Shown: positions 9,482 to 18,962, counted from the first letter of the stretch. The stretch is 64,000 nucleotides of DNA from Gleimia coleocanis DSM 15436 (GCF_000159015.1 NZ_DS999545.1:1-64000), one strand, 5' to 3'. Notes: a model not told the origin generated them from the letters alone. A program made the numbers and translations.

Positions 9482-11209
9482 TTAGCCTACGCTTTCCAAC
9501 GGCGTAACATCTCCGTGGCGCCCACGAACCGCCTGCGCTTCAGCCTCTTCAGAAATCAATAAAGCAGCTTCCTCAGCTTCACAGCGAGCCTGATAAGCAG
9601 CCATCTCAGCCTGTTTTTTAGCATCATCCCAGCTCAGCAACTCCGCCATAAGATCAGCGATTTCCGGCAGGGCCGACAAACCGCGATCACGGTGTTCATA
9701 AGTCAAACGCGTACGATGACACATTACGTCTTCGATATGCAATGCGCCCTCGTGAGTAACCCCGAAAGCAATTTCTGCACGCAAGTATTCTGGTGCGCCC
9801 ACTAACTCGCCCGCTAAACCAGGATCAGCATCAATAGAATCCAACAACAAGTGAATATCGTCTCCGTAACGGTCCAGCATATCTTCAATATGATCAACAC
9901 TTAAACCAGACTTAGCTGCCAATTCCGCACGCTGATTCCACAGAGCATGATAGCCCACAGCACCACGTAGTGGCGTGGTCTTAGTAAGTGAAGGACGACG
10001 TTTTACTTCGTCCCTACCCAATGCGAAGTTAACTGCATCTTCAGCCATAGCCCGATAGGTAGTTAGCTTACCACCCGCAATAATAATCAGCCCCGGCACT
10101 GCTTCCGTAACCGTATGTTCACGCGAAACCTTAGTGGACTTTGTAGAATCCCCATCTTTTGTGCCCGGTTGTAACAGAGGACGCAATCCCGCGTAATAAC
10201 CGATAATGTCATCGCGTGTCAAAGGATTCGCCAGAACCTGGTTAGCCTGATCCAGGATGTAATCAACATCAGTAGCGTTAGCAACTGGGTGGCGGAAATC
10301 TTCCACATACTTCGTGTCAGTAGTTCCGATAATCCAGTAACGCTTCCAAGGAATAATAAAGAGCACAGACTTTTCAGTACGAGCAAACATACCGACTTTT
10401 CCATTAATACGATCTTTTGGAACGACAATATGAATACCCTTTGAAGCCAATACTTTCAACCCGCCTTCTGTTCCCCCGAGTTTTTCGGTTTCTTCCGTCC
10501 AAACACCGGTTGCGTTAATGATTTGTTTAGTAGGAACAACGTATTCCGCGCCGGTTTCAAGGTCTTTAAGTGTCGCTGAAACAATCCGACCATTTTCCTT
10601 ATTCATGGCAATTACTTGAGTACGATTCGCCGCACGCGCACCGTATTCCACTGCAGAACGCACCAGATTTAGTACCAATCGAGAGTCATCAACGCGAGCA
10701 TCATAGTAGACCATTGCGCCAATGAGGGCATCCTGACGTAAGTCCGGAACAAGTTCCAACGCTCCCTGTTTACTGTAATGTTTTTGAATTGGCACTGAAC
10801 CACGATGTGCTATCTGCGCCATTACGTCATAAAGACCCACACCTGCAGTTGAGTAAGCACGTTCAATAACTGGCTGTTTAAACGGCCAGAGCAATGGCAT
10901 TTTCTTTACCAAGTGAGGTGCGGTAGTTTCTAATAAAAGACCACGTTCTGTAAGAGCTTCGTGCACTAACTTAAAATCCATCTGGTAGAGGTACCGCAGC
11001 CCACCGTGGACGAGTTTGGAGGAACGTGATGAAGTTCCAGACGACCAGTCTTGAGCTTCAACGATACCGGTTTTAAGCCCTCTTAGTGCAGCGTCATAAG
11101 CGATTCCAGCTCCAGTTACGCCACCGCCAATCACTAACAAATCAACGCCTTTAGTCATTTCTTCAAGGGCATTTTGGCGAGTTTGCGCATTCATTACTGC
11201 TTGACTCAT
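9482..11209 (-). CDS. glpD: Glycerol-3-phosphate dehydrogenase (FAD)
   Basis: A membrane-associated flavoenzyme that oxidises glycerol 3-phosphate to dihydroxyacetone phosphate and feeds electrons to the quinone pool. The FAD-binding GGGVTGAG motif is at residues 28-35; GTSSRSSKLVHGGLRYL and the C-terminal AGGKLTTYRAMAEDA are characteristic of GlpD. I chose the ATG at 11209 because AAAGGAG lies six bases upstream; the reading frame is open to 11311, but the extra 34 residues do not look like the family. The 575-residue length then fits. No glycerol kinase or facilitator gene is adjacent. Confidence 0.95.
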   Translation of the reverse strand: MSQAVMNAQTRQNALEEMTKGVDLLVIGGGVTGAGIAYDAALRGLKTGIVEAQDWSSGTSSRSSKLVHGGLRYLYQMDFKLVHEALTERGLLLETTAPHLVKKMPLLWPFKQPVIERAYSTAGVGLYDVMAQIAHRGSVPIQKHYSKQGALELVPDLRQDALIGAMVYYDARVDDSRLVLNLVRSAVEYGARAANRTQVIAMNKENGRIVSATLKDLETGAEYVVPTKQIINATGVWTEETEKLGGTEGGLKVLASKGIHIVVPKDRINGKVGMFARTEKSVLFIIPWKRYWIIGTTDTKYVEDFRHPVANATDVDYILDQANQVLANPLTRDDIIGYYAGLRPLLQPGTKDGDSTKSTKVSREHTVTEAVPGLIIIAGGKLTTYRAMAEDAVNFALGRDEVKRRPSLTKTTPLRGAVGYHALWNQRAELAAKSGLSVDHIEDMLDRYGDDIHLLLDSIDADPGLAGELVGAPEYLRAEIAFGVTHEGALHIEDVMCHRTRLTYEHRDRGLSALPEIADLMAELLSWDDAKKQAEMAAYQARCEAEEAALLISEEAEAQAVRGRHGDVTPLESVG

Positions 11210-11440
11210 GGTAACTCCTTTGTTCGTTTCCGGGTCTTTAGTCTGATTTTTTACTAGACCTGTTAGTTTAACTAAACCCGGTTTTGAACTTTCGTGCAAT
11301 CTCTGGGGCATACGTGCAGTTTCGTGAGCTAAATACGCAACGATGGTCGCACGTAATTTTTAGGTTTTCTCTATCGTTTTCCGCGAAACCATAGTTATCA
11401 TCTTGAGTAATATACTGAAATAAAACACAGGAAGAAAACC

Positions 11441-12220
11441 ATGTTCACCCAAACAGAACTACTAACCCCCATTCCCACCCCAAACGGAAACAAGCACTGC
11501 GACGACTGGGAACTAAACGAATATTTTTACCAACACTACTGGCCAGACTTAACCGCCACTAAAACCCCCATCCGTTTCAGCGGGGAAACCATCCTAAGCT
11601 TCAAGACCAGCGGAGGGGCTTTAATTCGCGCCCTCGAAAACTATCTATGGGGAAAAGGAGAACCCGTCCATTCCCCCATGCCTGCCTATCACGATGACAG
11701 AATCAGAAGAGTCAGCCAACTCTTTGAGAACCATCCCACCCATTTCCACAACCACACAGAAGAAATAGCGCAACTACTGGCACATATGACAATCTTTCGT
11801 CAACGCACACACTGCCTAGCAAACTTCATGCCCCTACCTATACTAAGCTCACCATCTTTAAACCAAACTAAAGGAAAAGCACCATACCACGATTTCCCCG
11901 ACCTATTTTTCAAAGAAATCCAACGATACTACACGCAACACAACCACTCTGACCCGCAATGCGCCTGGGAACAAAACCAATCATACTTTGACTTATTTGC
12001 AAACTTTGACGCCTTCGTCGAAACAAACTACCTGAAAGCCTACACGGAAGTTCAAATCGCTCCTGATTCACAAAGCATATTTTGGAAACTACTGAGACGA
12101 CCCGTAAACGTGATCATTACTGATAAGAACCTAAACGCTACACTCACCCAATTTAACGCGTTATTTCAACTCGCATCCGCAACTATCGAAGCGCGAGCAA
12201 GCCAACTAAACGAAGCGTAA
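11441..12220 (+). CDS. Orphan soluble protein, function unknown
   Basis: A 259-residue, His/Asn/Gln-rich soluble protein that I do not recognise. It has no signal peptide or membrane segment. Aromatic clusters (YFYQHYW near residue 30, NFMPLP near 130) suggest a folded domain. AGGAAG lies seven bases before the ATG, supporting a real start. Codons are strongly A- and C-ending, unlike the G/T-richer ligase gene at 4.7 kb. It is a single-gene unit ending at a terminator shared with the FMN reductase. No context clue to function. Confidence 0.6.
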   Translation: MFTQTELLTPIPTPNGNKHCDDWELNEYFYQHYWPDLTATKTPIRFSGETILSFKTSGGALIRALENYLWGKGEPVHSPMPAYHDDRIRRVSQLFENHPTHFHNHTEEIAQLLAHMTIFRQRTHCLANFMPLPILSSPSLNQTKGKAPYHDFPDLFFKEIQRYYTQHNHSDPQCAWEQNQSYFDLFANFDAFVETNYLKAYTEVQIAPDSQSIFWKLLRRPVNVIITDKNLNATLTQFNALFQLASATIEARASQLNEA

Positions 12221-12237
12221 ACCACCCTAAAATAAAA

Positions 12238-12266
12238 TGCGAGCCACCCACAAAGGGCGGCTCGCA
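12238..12266. terminator. Terminator between orphan gene and FMN reductase
   Basis: A 12-bp stem (12238-12249 with 12255-12266, one mismatch, five-base loop) preceded by an A-rich run, between convergent genes. Confidence 0.7.
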
Positions 12267-12286
12267 CCAGTTAAGTAATGACTAAA

Positions 12287-12826
12287 TCACTTAGTCAGAG
12301 CTTCCAAAGCATCCAGAACTGCAGCCACGTTTTCTACCTGGCCTGCAGCTGGCTGGTAAGCACCTTCAACCCATTCGGTACCCAGGTTGAATTCAAGTGC
12401 CTGTTCAACCTGCTTCATCTGCAGGGTGTCAACAACCTGACGCCATGCGGAAACAGCCAGCTTACCACCGGACCAAGAGTAACCTGCGAATGCGATTGGC
12501 TTGCCAGCCCATTCAGGTGCCAAGTGGTCAAAAGCGTTCTTGAATGCACCTGGAACAGAGTGGTTGTATTCTGGGGTAACGAATACAAATGCGTCGCAAG
12601 CATCAACCTTAGCGGACCATGCGCGAACAACTTCATCTTCGTAGTTCTTTTCCAGAGCCATTGGGATGCCTTCGCTGTCAAGTACTGGCAGTGCGAAGTC
12701 AGCCAGGTCAATCAGTTCGTATTCGAAACCGGTTTCACGCTGTGCGCCCTGTTCGAGCAGCCACTTAGCCAGGGTTTCACCGTTACGGCCCTTACGGATG
12801 GTGCCAAGAACGATACCGATCTTCAT
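12287..12826 (-). CDS. NADPH-dependent FMN reductase-like flavoprotein
   Basis: A flavodoxin-fold oxidoreductase of 179 residues. The phosphate-binding loop for FMN is near GTIRKGRNGE (residues 8-17) and the PEYNHSVPGAFKNAFDHL stretch (about 85-102) is diagnostic for the NADPH-dependent FMN reductase/chromate-quinone reductase family. Members reduce quinones, azo dyes or free flavins; the physiological substrate here is unknown. AGGAGA lies upstream of the ATG. It is a monocistronic unit, and a 14-bp palindrome (12944-12957) 118 bases upstream could be an operator. Confidence 0.88.
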   Translation of the reverse strand: MKIGIVLGTIRKGRNGETLAKWLLEQGAQRETGFEYELIDLADFALPVLDSEGIPMALEKNYEDEVVRAWSAKVDACDAFVFVTPEYNHSVPGAFKNAFDHLAPEWAGKPIAFAGYSWSGGKLAVSAWRQVVDTLQMKQVEQALEFNLGTEWVEGAYQPAAGQVENVAAVLDALEALTK

Positions 12827-13132
12827 AACACTTTTCTCCTTATTTTTTAGCGTTGGTCATTTTTCATAACCAAGTCTAGTAAGCAATTGGTATACGCGCT
12901 ACTGGAAAGCGAAAAAGAGGCATCAATCACTCAACTTATCAAGTGATTACGTAATCAACTTCAGGTCTTTACCAACACTTTTATTTGATTTAGATGCTAA
13001 ACAATTACACTAACTGCGACCCTTATCGAAATGAAAGTCGCAGTTAGTGTGCAAATCGTGGTTAAAAATCACAGTTTAGGCAAGAAGAAAGTAGTCAGTG
13101 CCGATAGATCCCGCAAGTATTCCTAAGCTAAG
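12827..13132. other. Gene-free stretch with two inverted repeats
   Basis: No gene is supported here. It contains a 14-bp perfect palindrome TGATTACGTAATCA (12944-12957), a possible operator for the FMN reductase gene, and an inverted repeat with 14-bp arms (13007-13020 and 13037-13050, loop 16) downstream of the pyridoxal kinase gene. The latter lacks a convincing T-run in either direction, so it is only a weak terminator candidate. Confidence 0.5.
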
Positions 13133-13948
13133 TCAGTGTTCTACAACCGCTTGCTGCCACAGGGTAGCGTGCGGGTGATGGGTTTCTAAGCGTCCTTCGA
13201 TACCAGCAGTTACAATATCCTTCGCGGTAGCAACCGCATCCTCAATTGCTGCTCCCTTAGCCAGCTCAGCGGTAATAGCAGCTGCCAAAGTACAGCCCGC
13301 ACCACCAACACGTTCCTGACCAACTTTAGGACGTGCAAAACGAGTAACCTTTTCACCATCCCACAAGATATCAACCGCCTCATCACCAGGTAGTTCCACA
13401 CCACCTTTAGCGATCACATAACGTGGGCCAAGCTCACCAATACGTTTAGCAGCCTCAATCAGGTCATCCTCAGTCTCAACTTTAATACCTGAAAGTGCCT
13501 CAGTTTCAAAAAGGTTCGGAGTGACAACCGTAGCTAAAGGTAAAACTTTGGCTTTTAGAGCTTGATCAACGTCGTAAGCTGCCCCAGCTTCTTGGCCTTT
13601 ACAAATCAACACGGGGTCAAGCACAATGTTCTTCCACTCCTGCTGTTGCAAGGATTCAGCAACCGCTTCAATGGTTGGAACCGTACCGAGCATACCAATT
13701 TTTACGGTATCAACATCATGGCAGGCCACCGCAGCTTCCACCTGCTCTTTAATGACCTGCGAATCAACTGGAACAAACCGATGATTCCAATTGTTTTGTG
13801 GGTCAAAAGAAACGATACAAGTTAAAGATCCCATGCCGTATACGCCCTGCTGATGGAAAGTTTTTAGATCCGCTTGAATACCAGCACCACCAGTGGATTC
13901 AGAACCAGCAACAACCAAAGCAACTGGGGGACGTTTTTCATTAGTCAT
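13133..13948 (-). CDS. pdxK: Pyridoxal/pyridoxine kinase of the ThiD-like type
   Basis: A ribokinase-fold ATP-dependent kinase. N-terminal AGSESTGGAGIQADLKTF, the VLDPVLICKG segment (Cys116) and the anion-hole GGAGCT (Cys219) identify the HMP-kinase/pyridoxal-kinase family. The NNWNH stretch (residues 52-56), the CKG triplet and TPNLFETEALSG match the Bacillus-type PdxK, which salvages vitamin B6, better than authentic ThiD, which makes thiamine. No thi genes are nearby, which agrees. It lies 47 bases after dnaB on the same strand. ThiD activity cannot be excluded. Confidence 0.8.
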   Translation of the reverse strand: MTNEKRPPVALVVAGSESTGGAGIQADLKTFHQQGVYGMGSLTCIVSFDPQNNWNHRFVPVDSQVIKEQVEAAVACHDVDTVKIGMLGTVPTIEAVAESLQQQEWKNIVLDPVLICKGQEAGAAYDVDQALKAKVLPLATVVTPNLFETEALSGIKVETEDDLIEAAKRIGELGPRYVIAKGGVELPGDEAVDILWDGEKVTRFARPKVGQERVGGAGCTLAAAITAELAKGAAIEDAVATAKDIVTAGIEGRLETHHPHATLWQQAVVEH

Positions 13949-13995
13949 AATTCACTCCAAAAATATCAGGATGTACTGCTATAAGATTAACTCAT

Positions 13996-15330
13996 TTACT
14001 GTCGCGCCATATCGCTAAACCGCGCCAAATGCCCTTGGAAAGTAACTGGGAGTACAGCAACTTCACCGTTACGATGCTTAGCCACAATAATATCGGCTTC
14101 GCCCGGTCGGTCCTCTTTGTCATAGTAATCTGGGCGATGCAGTAGCATAATAACATCGGCGTCCTGTTCCAAAGAGCCAGATTCACGCAAATCAGCAATC
14201 ATTGGTTTCTTATCAGTACGTTGTTCCGGACCACGGTTCAACTGCGCTACCGCTACTACTGGAACTTCTAGTTCCTTTGCCAACAACTTTAGGTTACGTG
14301 AGAATTCAGAAACTTCCTGCTGACGGGATTCAACTTTTTTACTTGACGTCATCAACTGTAAATAATCAATCACAATCAGCCCTAACCCCCCCTGCTGTTT
14401 CAGGCGACGACATTTAGAACGAATTTCATTCATAGCCATATTCGGAGAGTCATCAATATATAACGGAGACTCAGAAAGACGCCCTAGGGAACTGGTAATA
14501 CGCGACCAGTCTTGACCACTTAACTTTCCCCGTCGCATATTCCCAAAAGAAACACCCGTTTCAGCTGCTAATAAGCGCATTGCAATTTCAGAACGCGACA
14601 TTTCCAAACTAAAAATCACAGAAGGTAACTTATGAGCAATCGCTGCTGAACGCAGAAAATTCATTGCCAAAGTGGACTTCCCCATGGCCGGACGTGCCGC
14701 GACAATAATCATCTGCCCCGGTTGTAACCCAGTAGTTAAGTTATCTAAATCAATCAACCCAGTGGGCACACCCTTTGAAGGACCCTGGTTAGCTTCAATA
14801 TCTTCCAGTTCCTGCACCAAAGATTCAGTAAGCTCACTCAAGGCCACGTAATCATTGTGATTACGGTTCTCAGCTACCGCCATAATCTCAGCCTGAGCTT
14901 TATCGACAACTTCATCTACTTCGGATCCGTCGGTAGTGTAGCCCAACTGCACAACGCGAGTACCTGCATCTACCAGGCGACGCAATACCGCGCGTTCAGA
15001 AACAATCCGAGCATAAAAGTTAGCGCTTGCTGCTGTGGGGACAGAAGAAATCAGGCTATAAAGATAGTCGCGTCCGCCCACAGTACCGAGCTTCCCATTT
15101 TGTTGTAAAGAATCAGCTACAGTGATGGCGTCGGCAGGTTCACCTTCTGCATGAAGCTCCATAATGGTGTCGTGAATGAGTTCATGTTTAGGAAGGTAAT
15201 AGTCATGTGACCTTAGGATTTCAGCTACTTCATCGATAGCTTTCTTCGAAAGCATCATCGAACCCAGAACTGACTGTTCTGCTTCTAAATCCTGAGGTGG
15301 AATGCGATCAAATGTGTTGTTTTCAGCCAT
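13996..15330 (-). CDS. dnaB: Replicative DNA helicase
   Basis: Hexameric 5'-3' helicase that unwinds the replication fork. The N-terminal domain interacting with primase (residues about 8-110) is followed by a RecA-like motor with Walker A ARPAMGKST (about 211-219) and Walker B LIVIDYLQLM. Length 444 is standard and there is no intein. Its promoter region carries many DnaA boxes, so initiator levels may control it. Its presumed loader DciA is also encoded in this window (46.2 kb). In many Actinobacteria dnaB lies downstream of rplI; here it sits on the opposite side of the ribosomal operon. Confidence 0.97.
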   Translation of the reverse strand: MAENNTFDRIPPQDLEAEQSVLGSMMLSKKAIDEVAEILRSHDYYLPKHELIHDTIMELHAEGEPADAITVADSLQQNGKLGTVGGRDYLYSLISSVPTAASANFYARIVSERAVLRRLVDAGTRVVQLGYTTDGSEVDEVVDKAQAEIMAVAENRNHNDYVALSELTESLVQELEDIEANQGPSKGVPTGLIDLDNLTTGLQPGQMIIVAARPAMGKSTLAMNFLRSAAIAHKLPSVIFSLEMSRSEIAMRLLAAETGVSFGNMRRGKLSGQDWSRITSSLGRLSESPLYIDDSPNMAMNEIRSKCRRLKQQGGLGLIVIDYLQLMTSSKKVESRQQEVSEFSRNLKLLAKELEVPVVAVAQLNRGPEQRTDKKPMIADLRESGSLEQDADVIMLLHRPDYYDKEDRPGEADIIVAKHRNGEVAVLPVTFQGHLARFSDMARQ

Positions 15331-15690
15331 CTATTTCCGTACTTTCTATGAAGTAACAGCAGTTATCCACAGCTTTTCTTGTACTGCTAGGATTCGTCTA
15401 TCTTTATGCAGAATACCGCCTAGTTACTGTACTTTGCAGTAGTTATCCAACCTTCAATGTGGACAAACCCCGGTATACTTGTGGATAACCAGGGGATAAC
15501 CTGTGAATTTTGTGGATAACTTGTGTATAGTCGCTGTGAGTTGCCCTCACTCACAGCTCCGCAAACCCACAAAAAACCTCAATACTTACCCACAATTTCA
15601 TTCACAACCTGTGGATAAAAAATAATCTGTGAATTTCGTGGATAACTTTACCCTTAAAACCAAAACCTTAAATCAGAACTTTAAACCTCT
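15331..15690. promoter_or_regulatory. DnaA-box cluster between dnaB and MATE genes
   Basis: A 360-base gene-free stretch dense in DnaA boxes. Perfect TTATCCACA, either strand: 15363-15371, 15480-15488, 15511-15519, 15610-15618. Near matches: 15458-15466 (TGTGGACAA), 15491-15499, 15522-15530, 15637-15645. The repeated phrase CTGTGAATTT(T/C)GTGGATAACTT... occurs twice (about 15501 and 15626). This is a denser set than next to dnaA. Likely roles: DnaA-dependent control of dnaB, DnaA titration, or an accessory origin. Confidence 0.8.
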
Positions 15691-17028
15691 ATGAGAGCCA
15701 AAAATATTCACCACGACATCCTCAACCTCGCAATACCCGCATTAGCAACCCTCATTGCACACCCCCTGTTTACCACCATCGATGCCGCCATGGTAGGACA
15801 CTTAGGCACCCACCCCCTCGCCGGACTTTCTATAGGCTCAACTATCCTCACCACCCTATTCGGACTCTTCATCTTCCTCGCCTACTCCACCACTTCCATT
15901 ACCGCGAAACACTTTGGTGCAGGAAACACTAAATCCGGTCTAAAAGCTGGGGTAGACGCCCTCTGGCTCGCCATTCTCATCGGAGTCATCGCGACCCTGT
16001 TCCTCCTACTTACTGCCACCACGCTCATCCGCTGGATGGGTACTTCCCCAGAAACCTACCCCCATGCCCACGCCTACTTAACCTATGCCACCCCCGGGCT
16101 GATCGGCATGCTACTTTCCTTAGCTTCAACCGGCACCCTCCGCGGTCTCTTAGATACCCGCACGCCACTTCTCGTAGCTAGCTTTGGTGCAGTCTTTAAC
16201 ACGGCCGTTAACTACCTTTTAATCTTCGTCTTTCAGTTTGGAGTCGCAGGCTCTGCAATCGGCACTTCTCTGACTGAACTCATGATGGGGATCGTTCTCG
16301 CAACCAAAATCATTACCACTGCCCACGCCGCACAGATTTCTTTCCTACCCGATTTTTCAGGTATTTTCACTGCAAGCCTAACTGGAGCACCCCTTATTAT
16401 TCGCACTCTCGCGATGCGTGTATGCCTGTTCTTCACTGTTGTTACTCTCACTCAAGCTGGTGACTTCGCAGTAGCCGGCAATCAAATTGTTACCACCGTC
16501 TGGAACTTCACTGCTTTTGCGTTAGATGCTTTAGCTATCGCCGCCCAAGCTTTAGTGGGTCGCAGCTTAGGCGCAAATAATCTGGCAAACACTCGCTCAC
16601 TGCTACAAATTCTGGCGCATTGGGGCTGGGCAGCCGGTACACTCTTAGGCATTTTAGTCGCTACCTTCGCCCCACTTATACCCCTTATTTTTACTTCCGA
16701 AACAGCACTAGCGTCCATTACGACTGCCGGGTTATGGGCATCCGCGCCCTTTTACCTGTTAGCCGGATACGTTTTCGTCCTCGACGGTATTCTCATTGGC
16801 GCAGGTGACAACCGTTACCTAGCCGTAGCTTCAACCGCGGTTATGACGATTTACCTACCTGCCTTACTGGTTTTCGACCGCGCTTACGTTGGCGGCGGAC
16901 CGCTTACCACTGAGTTTCAGCAAACCGCCCTCGTAATAATTTGGATTTTATTTGGGATTTTCTTTATGGGAGGTCGGGCATTTTCGCTTTTCTGGAGGGC
17001 GCGTCAAGATACTTGGATGCACACTTAA
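15691..17028 (+). CDS. MATE-family multidrug/Na+ antiporter (DinF-like)
   Basis: A 12-helix exporter in two pseudo-symmetric halves. The N-terminal IPALATLIAHPLFTTIDAAMVGHLG is the hallmark of the DinF branch of MATE transporters; a comparable segment (LDALAIAAQALVGRSLGA) opens the second half. Members expel cationic drugs or toxic metabolites using H+ or Na+ gradients. It is divergent from dnaB, and its start lies at the edge of the DnaA-box cluster, so it may share that regulation. The ribosome site before the ATG is weak. Confidence 0.88.
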   Translation: MRAKNIHHDILNLAIPALATLIAHPLFTTIDAAMVGHLGTHPLAGLSIGSTILTTLFGLFIFLAYSTTSITAKHFGAGNTKSGLKAGVDALWLAILIGVIATLFLLLTATTLIRWMGTSPETYPHAHAYLTYATPGLIGMLLSLASTGTLRGLLDTRTPLLVASFGAVFNTAVNYLLIFVFQFGVAGSAIGTSLTELMMGIVLATKIITTAHAAQISFLPDFSGIFTASLTGAPLIIRTLAMRVCLFFTVVTLTQAGDFAVAGNQIVTTVWNFTAFALDALAIAAQALVGRSLGANNLANTRSLLQILAHWGWAAGTLLGILVATFAPLIPLIFTSETALASITTAGLWASAPFYLLAGYVFVLDGILIGAGDNRYLAVASTAVMTIYLPALLVFDRAYVGGGPLTTEFQQTALVIIWILFGIFFMGGRAFSLFWRARQDTWMHT

Positions 17029-17164
17029 ACTAACTCCGGTGATAGTCTTATAGTGCCGTAAATCGCTCTGAATTTCACTAGCAAAATAACCTTAAACCCC
17101 GTAAGATTGTTATTTGATTGGGCTCTTTTAGATGAAAGAGTTTAATCATTCGCATATCCCTCCT

Positions 17165-17183
17165 GTCACGGACCGTCCGTGAC
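17165..17183 (+). promoter_or_regulatory. Hairpin in rpsF leader, candidate S6:S18 autoregulatory site
   Basis: An 8-bp perfect inverted repeat, arms 17165-17172 and 17176-17183, with CCG as loop and another ACCG directly 3' of the stem, 29 bases before the rpsF start. Known S6:S18 leaders contain a conserved CCG next to a stem and repress rpsF-rpsR translation. The match is by motif and position only. Confidence 0.45.
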
Positions 17184-17211
17184 CGATTTAGTCCAAAGGA
17201 GGTGGGGAATA

Positions 17212-17499
17212 ATGCGTGCATACGAATTAATGGTGATCTTCAATCCTACCGTTGATGAACGCACCGTCGCTCCCTCAATGGAAAAGCTACTGACTCTGGT
17301 AACCCAGAATGGTGGCACCGTTGAGAATGTTGACGTATGGGGCAAGCGCCGCCTGGCATACGAAATCCAGAAGCAGTCTGAAGGTATTTACGTGCTGGTT
17401 CACATGAACACCACCCCAGACGTAGCACTGGAAATCAACCGTCAGCTTACGCTTAACGAATCCGTTATGCGTACCAAGTTGCTGCGCAACGAAGCCTGA
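17212..17499 (+). CDS. rpsF: 30S ribosomal protein S6
   Basis: Small-subunit protein that binds 16S rRNA as a pair with S18. Starts [12 protein letters not shown], which is typical; the ATG at 17212 has a very strong AAAGGAGGTGGGG site, so the upstream in-frame extension is rejected. 95 residues. First gene of rpsF-ssb-rpsR-rplI. Confidence 0.97.
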   Translation: MRAYELMVIFNPTVDERTVAPSMEKLLTLVTQNGGTVENVDVWGKRRLAYEIQKQSEGIYVLVHMNTTPDVALEINRQLTLNESVMRTKLLRNEA

Positions 17500-17534
17500 A
17501 ATTATTTCACCCTATAGAAACGTAAGGAACAAAG

Positions 17535-18143
17535 ATGGCTGGAGATACGATCGTTACGATTGTTGGTAATCTAACTGCTGATCCAGAACTGCGTTACACG
17601 CCGTCTGGCTCCCCAGTAGCTAACTTCACCGTCGCATCAACCCCACGCACTTTTGATCGGGCTTCCGGTCAATGGAAAGACGGGGACGCATTATTCATGC
17701 GTTGCTCCGTTTGGCGTGAGTTCGCAGAAAACGTTGCTGATTCTCTGTCTAAAGGTATGCGCGTTGTAGTTCAGGGTCGCCTGATTCAACGTTCATACGA
17801 AGGGCGTGATGGTTCACAACGTACTTCCGTGGAACTGCAGGTAGATGAAATTGGTCCTTCCCTGCGTTACGCGCGCGCTCAGGTAACCCGCACCCCATCT
17901 AACTTTGGTGGTGCCCAGGGTACTCAGGGCGGTTTCAATCAGGGCAGCCCTTCCGGTTTTAACCAGGGCGGTTTCAATCAGCCAGAAGCTGACTCTTTTG
18001 CTACTCCAGCACCATACGGTAATGCCGGTGGTTATGGTACGCCAGCAGGGGCTCCTAGCTTCAGTGCTGCTCCAGGTGGTTCCGCTGCTGACCCTTGGTC
18101 TACAGGTGGCGGCAGCTCTTTTGACGACGAACCACCGTTCTAA
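17535..18143 (+). CDS. ssb: Single-stranded DNA-binding protein
   Basis: OB-fold (residues 1-115) with [21 protein letters not shown] at the start, a Gly/Gln/Asn-rich linker with tandem GGFNQ-like repeats, and the conserved acidic tip DDEPPF that recruits replication and repair partners. 202 residues. Lies between rpsF and rpsR, the usual place, with an AGGAAC ribosome site. Confidence 0.97.
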   Translation: MAGDTIVTIVGNLTADPELRYTPSGSPVANFTVASTPRTFDRASGQWKDGDALFMRCSVWREFAENVADSLSKGMRVVVQGRLIQRSYEGRDGSQRTSVELQVDEIGPSLRYARAQVTRTPSNFGGAQGTQGGFNQGSPSGFNQGGFNQPEADSFATPAPYGNAGGYGTPAGAPSFSAAPGGSAADPWSTGGGSSFDDEPPF

Positions 18144-18191
18144 TCAACTGTGACTAACTTTTAAAGTTACCTATTCTTTTTAGGAGACACC

Positions 18192-18431
18192 ATGGCGAAG
18201 CCACAACTTCGCAAGCCATTGAAGAAGAAGGCTAATCCTCTTCGCACGGCTAAGATCGAAAACATTGACTACAAGGATACTGCTCTGCTACGTAAGTTCA
18301 TTTCTGACCGTGGTAAGATTCGCGCTCGTCGCGTAACTGGCGTATCCGTACAGGACCAGCGTCGTATCGCTAAGGCAGTTAAGAATGCCCGCGAAATGGC
18401 TCTGCTCCCTTACTCCAGCTCCGGTCGCTGA
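18192..18431 (+). CDS. rpsR: 30S ribosomal protein S18
   Basis: 79 residues, basic, with the family core [19 protein letters not shown] and a C-terminal ALLPYS motif. Partner of S6 on the ribosome platform. AGGAGA ribosome site. There is no zinc-binding cysteine set, so this is the cysteine-free form. Confidence 0.97.
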   Translation: MAKPQLRKPLKKKANPLRTAKIENIDYKDTALLRKFISDRGKIRARRVTGVSVQDQRRIAKAVKNAREMALLPYSSSGR

Positions 18432-18452
18432 GTTTTAGAAGGAGACTGAATA

Positions 18453-18902
18453 ATGGCAAAGCTTATTTTGACCCACGATGTCCCTAACCTCGGCTCCGCA
18501 GGTGACGTTGTTGTAGTTAAGGACGGTTACGCACGTAACTACCTGGTTCCGCGTCGCCTGGCTGAACGCTGGACCGCTGGCGCCCAAAAGCAGATTGACG
18601 CTGCTGTAGCTCTGCATCGCAAGAAGGCTATCGAAAGCATCGAAGATGCTCGTGCAGTTCGTGATCAGCTAGAAGCTGCTAAGTACACTGTTGCTAAGCG
18701 CGCATCTGCAACTGGCAACCTGTACGGTGCACTGTCCTCTGCTGACGTTGCAGCAGCTGTTGAAGCTACTACCGGCGTTAAGCTGGACCGCCGTAAGGTA
18801 GTTATCGAAAACGCAATCAAGAACACTGGTTCTGTTGTTGTTTTCGCTAACCTCCACCCAGAGGTTTCTGCTCGCCTAAACGTTAACGTTGTAGCGGAAT
18901 AA
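18453..18902 (+). CDS. rplI: 50S ribosomal protein L9
   Basis: 149 residues: N-terminal rRNA-binding domain (MAKLILTHDVPNLGSAGDVVVVKDGYARNYL region), a long connecting helix and a C-terminal domain. AGAAGGAGA precedes the ATG. Last gene of the operon, followed by a strong terminator. Confidence 0.97.
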   Translation: MAKLILTHDVPNLGSAGDVVVVKDGYARNYLVPRRLAERWTAGAQKQIDAAVALHRKKAIESIEDARAVRDQLEAAKYTVAKRASATGNLYGALSSADVAAAVEATTGVKLDRRKVVIENAIKNTGSVVVFANLHPEVSARLNVNVVAE

Positions 18903-18924
18903 TAGCTTTTTAAAGCTTCTTTTG

Positions 18925-18962
18925 AGGGGTGGTTGCGAACTTAGGTTCGCAACCACCCCTCT
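18925..18962 (+). terminator. Terminator of the rpsF-ssb-rpsR-rplI operon
   Basis: A perfect 17-bp stem (18925-18941 and 18946-18962) with a four-base loop, directly after rplI and followed by a T-rich tract. Confidence 0.9.

Noticed and set aside
11210-11311. Upstream extension of glpD by 34 residues
   Set aside because: The ATG at 11209 has a strong ribosome site and fits the family start.
12278-12850. Long plus-strand frame (190 residues) opposite the FMN reductase gene
   Set aside because: It is antisense to a clear flavodoxin-fold protein, has no ribosome site and no recognisable domain.
13133-13948. Calling the kinase ThiD (thiamine synthesis)
   Set aside because: NNWNH, CKG and TPNLFETEALSG match the pyridoxal-kinase branch and no thi gene is adjacent; ThiD activity is only an alternative.
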